Assembly (NCBI GenBank): GCA_036260665.1
Contig: DATAMF010000078.1
Coordinates: 1 to 64,000 of the forward strand
Origin: DATAMF01 sp036260665
GTDB lineage: Bacteria > Chloroflexota > Anaerolineae > Aggregatilineales > Aggregatilineaceae
DNA: 64,000 nucleotides
Direction of reading: 5' to 3'
The stretch's first letter is position 1. Every line of letters begins with the position of its first letter. Shown here one piece after another: positions 59,820-64,000 of this stretch. The position numbers and the translations under genes are program-made. Below the pieces are notes generated by a model. That model saw nothing but the letters and a program-made list of their open reading frames with translations. It had not been told where the DNA came from and searched no databases.

Positions 59820-61001
59820 ATGTCGACACGACGGTTTAACGATGATATGGCAGACGAGCCGTCATCCCCTGTACCGGGTGACTCCGGGTATGAAGATGAA
59901 CGACAGGATGTACGGTCACGGGGAGTACCACGTGAGCGCAGCAGTAGCTCAAACCGCAGCGCGGCTCATATGCCCCGCACATTGGCCCAGGTGATGAACG
60001 AGGCCAATGATATGGTGGTGCGCGGCGATTTAACCGAATATGTGCCGATTCCTACAGGCTTTGATCCCCTGGATGGCATGATCGGCGGCGGACTGCGCAA
60101 AACCGAACTGGTGCTGCTGGGCGGCGCACAGGGAATCGGGAAGACGATTGCTACGCTGCAAATCGCGCGGAATGTCGCTATGCGCAGCGGGCAATTTGCG
60201 TTTTATCTGTCGTACGAACATACCGAAACGCATTTAATGAATCGACTGCTGTGCCTGGAAAGCATTAACCCACCCGAAGTTGATTTAAAAAATGGAATCC
60301 GGCTCAAAGATTTGTATGACATCATTATCGCTGAACGGGCGAAAAGCACGATGCGGGGCGGCGCGGATGGCGGTGGTTCGCTGCAAACCATTCTGCGTGA
60401 AAATGCAAAAACGGCGATGCCACTGGCCCGAATGAACCGCTATGCGGACCGGCTGATTCTGGTCAAAGCGAGTCCGGCGGTTACAACGCTGCGCGCGATT
60501 CGAGAGATGACGAGCCGATTGTGTGATGCGACGGGCGGGAACGTCAGTGTCTTTGTGGACTATCTGCAAAAGGTCGCTATTCACCCCGAAAGAGCCACAG
60601 ACGAAGGCGAAAAAGTCACGATTGTGGTTGAAGGGCTGAAAGATATGGCGCTGGCGCTGGGCGTGCCGGTATGGGCAATTGTCGCGGCGGATCGGGAAGG
60701 GTTGAAAGCCAACCGACTGCATCTATTCCATCTGCGGGGAAGCTCGGCGTTGGATTACGAATGCGACATTGCCGTGATTATGAACAACAAGTACCACATT
60801 CTGTCGAAAGAACACGTGGCATTTAACCCGTATCAAGCACGACAATTCCGTGATTGGGTGGTGTTTACGATTGAAAAGAACCGAGCGGGGCGGGCGATGC
60901 AGGATATGGAATTCCAACTGCATGCGCCATTCTTTGCTTTTGATACACGCGGACAGCGCGTTCAGCAGCAGTTGATTGACGATAAAATTATCGAGAGTTA
61001 G
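59820..61001 (+). CDS. Single-domain DnaB/RecA-like ATPase
   Basis: 393 residues. A disordered, charged N-terminus (1-50) replaces the primase-interacting N-domain of replicative DnaB. The RecA-like motor has LVLLGGAQGIGKTIATLQ (Walker A GAQGIGKT 103-110), YLSYEHTETHLMNRLL, VSVFVDYLQKV (Walker B) and SSALDYECDIAVIMNN. The C-terminal WVVFTIEKNRAGRAM has the DnaB-like arginine/lysine motif. It could be a helicase paralogue or a KaiC/RadA-like ATPase. It is unlikely to be the main replicative helicase because the N-domain is missing. Confidence 0.8.
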   Translation: MSTRRFNDDMADEPSSPVPGDSGYEDERQDVRSRGVPRERSSSSNRSAAHMPRTLAQVMNEANDMVVRGDLTEYVPIPTGFDPLDGMIGGGLRKTELVLLGGAQGIGKTIATLQIARNVAMRSGQFAFYLSYEHTETHLMNRLLCLESINPPEVDLKNGIRLKDLYDIIIAERAKSTMRGGADGGGSLQTILRENAKTAMPLARMNRYADRLILVKASPAVTTLRAIREMTSRLCDATGGNVSVFVDYLQKVAIHPERATDEGEKVTIVVEGLKDMALALGVPVWAIVAADREGLKANRLHLFHLRGSSALDYECDIAVIMNNKYHILSKEHVAFNPYQARQFRDWVVFTIEKNRAGRAMQDMEFQLHAPFFAFDTRGQRVQQQLIDDKIIES

Positions 61002-61016
61002 CGGTAACCCGATCAT

Positions 61017-61049
61017 AAAGAGAAACGCCGGGCAAAATGTCCGGCGTTT
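61017..61049 (-). terminator. Terminator after lipA
   Basis: On the minus strand, AAACGCCGG (61049-61041) / CCGGCGTTT (61031-61023) perfect 9-bp stem, then CTCTTTATG. It lies between convergent genes; the plus-strand side lacks a U-tract. Confidence 0.7.
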
Positions 61050-61057
61050 GGGGTTGG

Positions 61058-61993
61058 TTATTCTTCGTCGCGGAGACGGAAATGGTTCAGCCTGGATAGG
61101 GTGCGCACCTGTTGTTCGGCGTGGTAACTGCTGCGGACCAACGGCGCAGACTCAACCCATTTGAAGCCGAGGTCTTCCACCCCAATGCGCTTGAGTTCGG
61201 CAAACTCTTCGAGGGTGTAGTAGCGATCAATGGGCATGTGCTGCTTGCTGGGTTGGAGATACTGCCCGATGGTCAGAATATCAACGCCCCAACTCGACAG
61301 ATCGCGCATGACCTCAACAACCTCATCAAAGGTTTCGCCCAAGCCCAACATGATCCCACTCTTGGTAAGCACGAGGGGGTCTAATTCCTTCGCAGCGCGC
61401 AAGGTGGCTTCGGCCCACTCATAGTGATCCTGAGGCTGGACGGAACGGAACAGACGCGGCACGGTTTCGACATTGTGATTCAGGATTTCCGGCTGGGCAT
61501 CCATGACAATTTTCAGCGAGTCACGATTGCCTTTGAAATCGGGGATCAACACTTCAATGCTGCAACCGGGCTGAACCTGACGAACACGGCGAATGACCAT
61601 CGCAAAGATGGGTGCGCCACCGTCTTTACGCTCGTCACGATTGACACTCGTGATCACAACATGGCGAAGCTGCATGGCCTTAACGGATTCGGCAATGCGG
61701 TTGGGTTCCTGCCAATCCAGCGGGGCGGGACGACCTGTTTTGATGTCGCAGAAGCGGCAAGAACGTGTACACGTGTCACCCATCATCAGGAAGGTTGCCG
61801 TGCCGCTGCCCCAACATTCACCCATGTTCGGACACATGGCCTCTTCACAGACGGTGTGCAGTTTTTTGCCGCGCATCAGTTTATAAACGCGCTCGTAGGT
61901 TTCACCACTCGGCGCGCGGACTTTGATCCATTCAGGACGACGCTTGGGGCGCTCGTCCACGGATTGTTTTACATCTTCTATCTCAGCCACCAA
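61058..61993 (-). CDS. lipA: Lipoyl synthase
   Basis: 311 residues from TTG at 61993 (GGAG six bases upstream; GTG at 61990 is equally possible). N-terminal cluster CEEAMCPNMGECWGSGTATFLMMG with the Cys triad of the auxiliary 4Fe-4S site. Radical-SAM CxxxCxxC is CTRSCRFCDI, and VVITSVNRDERKDGGA and GIMLGLGETFDEV are conserved. The C-terminal R-SSY is VRSSYHAEQ. It inserts sulfurs into octanoyl-lipoyl domains using SAM. LipB is not in the window. Confidence 0.96.
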   Translation of the reverse strand: MVAEIEDVKQSVDERPKRRPEWIKVRAPSGETYERVYKLMRGKKLHTVCEEAMCPNMGECWGSGTATFLMMGDTCTRSCRFCDIKTGRPAPLDWQEPNRIAESVKAMQLRHVVITSVNRDERKDGGAPIFAMVIRRVRQVQPGCSIEVLIPDFKGNRDSLKIVMDAQPEILNHNVETVPRLFRSVQPQDHYEWAEATLRAAKELDPLVLTKSGIMLGLGETFDEVVEVMRDLSSWGVDILTIGQYLQPSKQHMPIDRYYTLEEFAELKRIGVEDLGFKWVESAPLVRSSYHAEQQVRTLSRLNHFRLRDEE

Positions 61994-62062
61994 AGCAACT
62001 CCAATTTATAGAAGGCATCGCAGAGATTATAACGCAGGGCCGTAGGGGTTCACCATAATGGA

Positions 62063-64000
62063 TCAGCGCAGCAGGCTGACGAGTTCGGGATCGGGACCAA
62101 GCGTATAGACCTGGGGAAGCAATACGCCGATCACGGTATCGTGCAAAAACTGGTAATTGGTGATGTCGCGACCATAAAAAATAGGCTGTCCGGTGGGATC
62201 GGGCCAAATGTAATCGCGAGCTTCCTGCAAGAGTTCTTTTTCCAGAGCCAGATCGCCACGCACATAAGCGATCTGGGATTCGGCATAACGAATCCAGGCG
62301 AGATTGATATCTTCGTGGACCAGGAGATAGGCAGCGTCGAGATAATCTGCGGCGCGGTCTAACTGTCCCGCGGCGATATAAAGGCGCGCAATCTGGACGT
62401 AGGGTTTGGGCTGGCTGGGATCGCGGGAAATACGATCCTCTAGCAAGTCAAGGGCAGCAGCGGGTTGGCCGTTTTGCCAGAGCGTGCGGGCAAGTTGGTA
62501 AGGTGAGGGATCGAGGGACAAGGTGGAATAGACCTGTTCGCGAAGTGGGGATGCGGTCCAGAATTGGGTGTTATAACTCCAGGCAGGATCAAGTTCCAGT
62601 ACGCGGCGATAGGCAAATACGGCTTGATCAGTCTGGCCGAATTCTTCGGAATAGATGGCGAAGTTAAGCCAGATGTCGGGGTCTTCGGACGCAAAATGCA
62701 CGGCTTGACGCATCGCTTCGACTGCGCGAGTCTGGTCGCCGGACTGCCAATAAAGCGCAGCTAAATTGGTCCACCAGACCGCATGCGGGCGTTCCTGATC
62801 GAGAGCGCGGCGATAGGCGGCGATGCCTTCGGTGAGATAGGCGGTGTCGCCGTTTGAGGCGGCTAAGCCGGACGCATAGGCATAAGCGGCATGGTGGAGG
62901 GCCAAAGCGGGTTGGTCTTCGGCAACCTGACGCAAAATGCTCGCGCTGCGAGGATAGTCACCAGCGAGGAGGGCGAGTTGGCCGCGCATATAATCCCGGT
63001 AGACAGAGACATACCACCAACCGGCGATCAGGAGTGGAAGCCAAAGGAAGACCGATAATACGAAGCGCAGGCGGTAAGGTGATCGGGATGGTAAGGGATC
63101 GGATTTCGGCTGGACCAGGAGAGACATGATCACCAGCAGCAGCAACATGATGGAGGGAACCATCACGGTGAGATCCACGAGGCTCTGCGCACCAAACGCG
63201 ACTAAGGATGACAGACACGCCACCGTATAAGCGCGTGATTGGGAGTCGGGAGCCAAACGGAATACACGGGAAAACTGCTTCAGCAGCAGAACCAGAGTTA
63301 GGGTGAAAGCTAAAAGACCTAATAACCCTAATTCGGCGGCGATATTCAAGGGCAGATCGTGCGCGTGGGCATGGGGTTGGAGCGGCGGAATCGAGAGATT
63401 TTCGAGAAGGGCCAAGCCAAAGGTAAAGGGGCCGCTGCCAACCAAGGGATGCGCGGCAAATTCATCTAAAGCGATATTGTAAAGCTGCAAGCGGTGGCTG
63501 GCGCTGCGGCGCGGGGTGTTAAAGGCGCTAAGCGTGACCAGGGCGACGATCAGAATAAGAACGGCACTACTGATCAGAGCCAGACGAAATCTGAACGATA
63601 ATGTGTGCCACCACTCTATTGGATTGCGATACAGCACGAGGGCAAAAGTCAGTAAGCCGGAAACGCCACCAAACCACGCGCCGCGCGAATAAGTAAGGTA
63701 GAGGATCAGCAGCGCCAGAAAGAGCCAAACAGACCAAACGGTACGATCCAGTTTATGCGCGGCCCAACGGATGCGAACCAGCGCAAAGGGGAGCAGCATG
63801 ATCAGGACGGTGCCGAGGATGTTGGGGTTGCCGTAGATGCTGGTGGGGCGCGGCGGCACAAAGGCGACGCGGACGGCACTTGTTTTCAGCCACTGTGGAA
63901 ACCAGGACTGCACCTGCGCCAAGGCAAAAAACATGATGGGAATGGAGGTAAAGAGGGCTGAACCGGTGATCCAGGCGGCGGGCAAACCATGCTGGCGAAG
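62063..64000 (-). CDS. O-antigen ligase-like (Wzy_C) membrane protein with TPR tail (partial)
   Basis: The frame is open to the right edge, so the N-terminus is outside; at least 645 residues are seen. The first ~310 visible residues hold many membrane helices and Wzy_C/O-antigen-ligase motifs: TYSRGAWFGGVSGLLTFALVL, and HAHAHDLPLNIAAELGLLG with the conserved His region. After a periplasmic helix, a TPR array (about 330-640) includes LYWQSGDQTRAVEAMRQAVHF and IARLYIAAGQLDRAADYLDAAY. This architecture is typical of Chloroflexi polymer-ligase proteins. It probably joins glycan chains to a lipid or protein outside the membrane. Confidence 0.8.
   Translation of the reverse strand, partial: LRQHGLPAAWITGSALFTSIPIMFFALAQVQSWFPQWLKTSAVRVAFVPPRPTSIYGNPNILGTVLIMLLPFALVRIRWAAHKLDRTVWSVWLFLALLILYLTYSRGAWFGGVSGLLTFALVLYRNPIEWWHTLSFRFRLALISSAVLILIVALVTLSAFNTPRRSASHRLQLYNIALDEFAAHPLVGSGPFTFGLALLENLSIPPLQPHAHAHDLPLNIAAELGLLGLLAFTLTLVLLLKQFSRVFRLAPDSQSRAYTVACLSSLVAFGAQSLVDLTVMVPSIMLLLLVIMSLLVQPKSDPLPSRSPYRLRFVLSVFLWLPLLIAGWWYVSVYRDYMRGQLALLAGDYPRSASILRQVAEDQPALALHHAAYAYASGLAASNGDTAYLTEGIAAYRRALDQERPHAVWWTNLAALYWQSGDQTRAVEAMRQAVHFASEDPDIWLNFAIYSEEFGQTDQAVFAYRRVLELDPAWSYNTQFWTASPLREQVYSTLSLDPSPYQLARTLWQNGQPAAALDLLEDRISRDPSQPKPYVQIARLYIAAGQLDRAADYLDAAYLLVHEDINLAWIRYAESQIAYVRGDLALEKELLQEARDYIWPDPTGQPIFYGRDITNYQFLHDTVIGVLLPQVYTLGPDPELVSLLR

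Overview
The window looks like a chromosomal segment from a Chloroflexota bacterium, most likely Anaerolineae-like. This is an inference from Thr/Pro-rich linkers in secreted lipoproteins, a Tad/Flp-type secretion cluster, many Tad- and TPR-type proteins, and a kinase/DUF3090/phosphomutase trio that is known mainly from Actinobacteria and Chloroflexi. It holds about 50 protein genes on both strands. I see no rRNA, tRNA, CRISPR array, transposase or prophage gene.

Layout. 1-1895: two GT-C-like membrane proteins, the first truncated by the window edge. 2033-3883: a NarL-type response regulator and a DegS-type histidine kinase. 4077-10267: Tad/Flp machinery (cpaB, a REC-CpaE/TadZ fusion, cpaF/tadA, tadB, tadC), broken by internal hairpins; comF, a long-form hpf and a nucleotidyltransferase-like gene follow. 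12841-13445: a gene-free repeat cluster. 13446-17822 (minus): two GT2 glycosyltransferases, a PhnD-like lipoprotein that seems to start at ATT, and a FlgD-Ig-like surface protein. 17999-25707: folC, lon, an AlbA_2/ATPase regulator, a PD40-propeller lipoprotein and degV. 25841-31442 (minus): mfd, pth, a membrane-anchored hypothetical and a double DUF4389 protein.

31578-31813 is the most unusual part. It has a strong promoter, an 18-codon ORF behind a perfect Shine-Dalgarno sequence, an anti-Shine-Dalgarno segment that overlaps one arm of a 14-bp stem, and a strong terminator. It looks like a self-contained structured transcript just upstream of the pyrophosphatase gene hppA (31937-34372). An HDAC-family deacetylase and two large acidic repeat/TPR proteins (35572-41734) come next, then ndk, rsfS, thpR and a membrane TPR protein.

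45944-49723 (minus) is a MoxR-DUF58-DUF4129 operon. 49836-51831 (minus) is the uncharacterised trio of a PI-kinase-like protein, DUF3090 and a phosphomutase. 51976-56712 holds a PAS kinase, a helical hypothetical, an LCP protein, a CPBP protease and an esterase. 56727-58554 (minus) is rplU-rpmA-rpmE-tdk, with L31 fused to an alpha-CTD/HhH-like domain. 58796-61001 has an HhH protein resembling the PolX N-terminus and a single-domain DnaB-type ATPase. lipA and an O-antigen-ligase/TPR protein truncated by the right edge close the window.

All functions are assigned by reading motifs and family resemblance. No database search was run.
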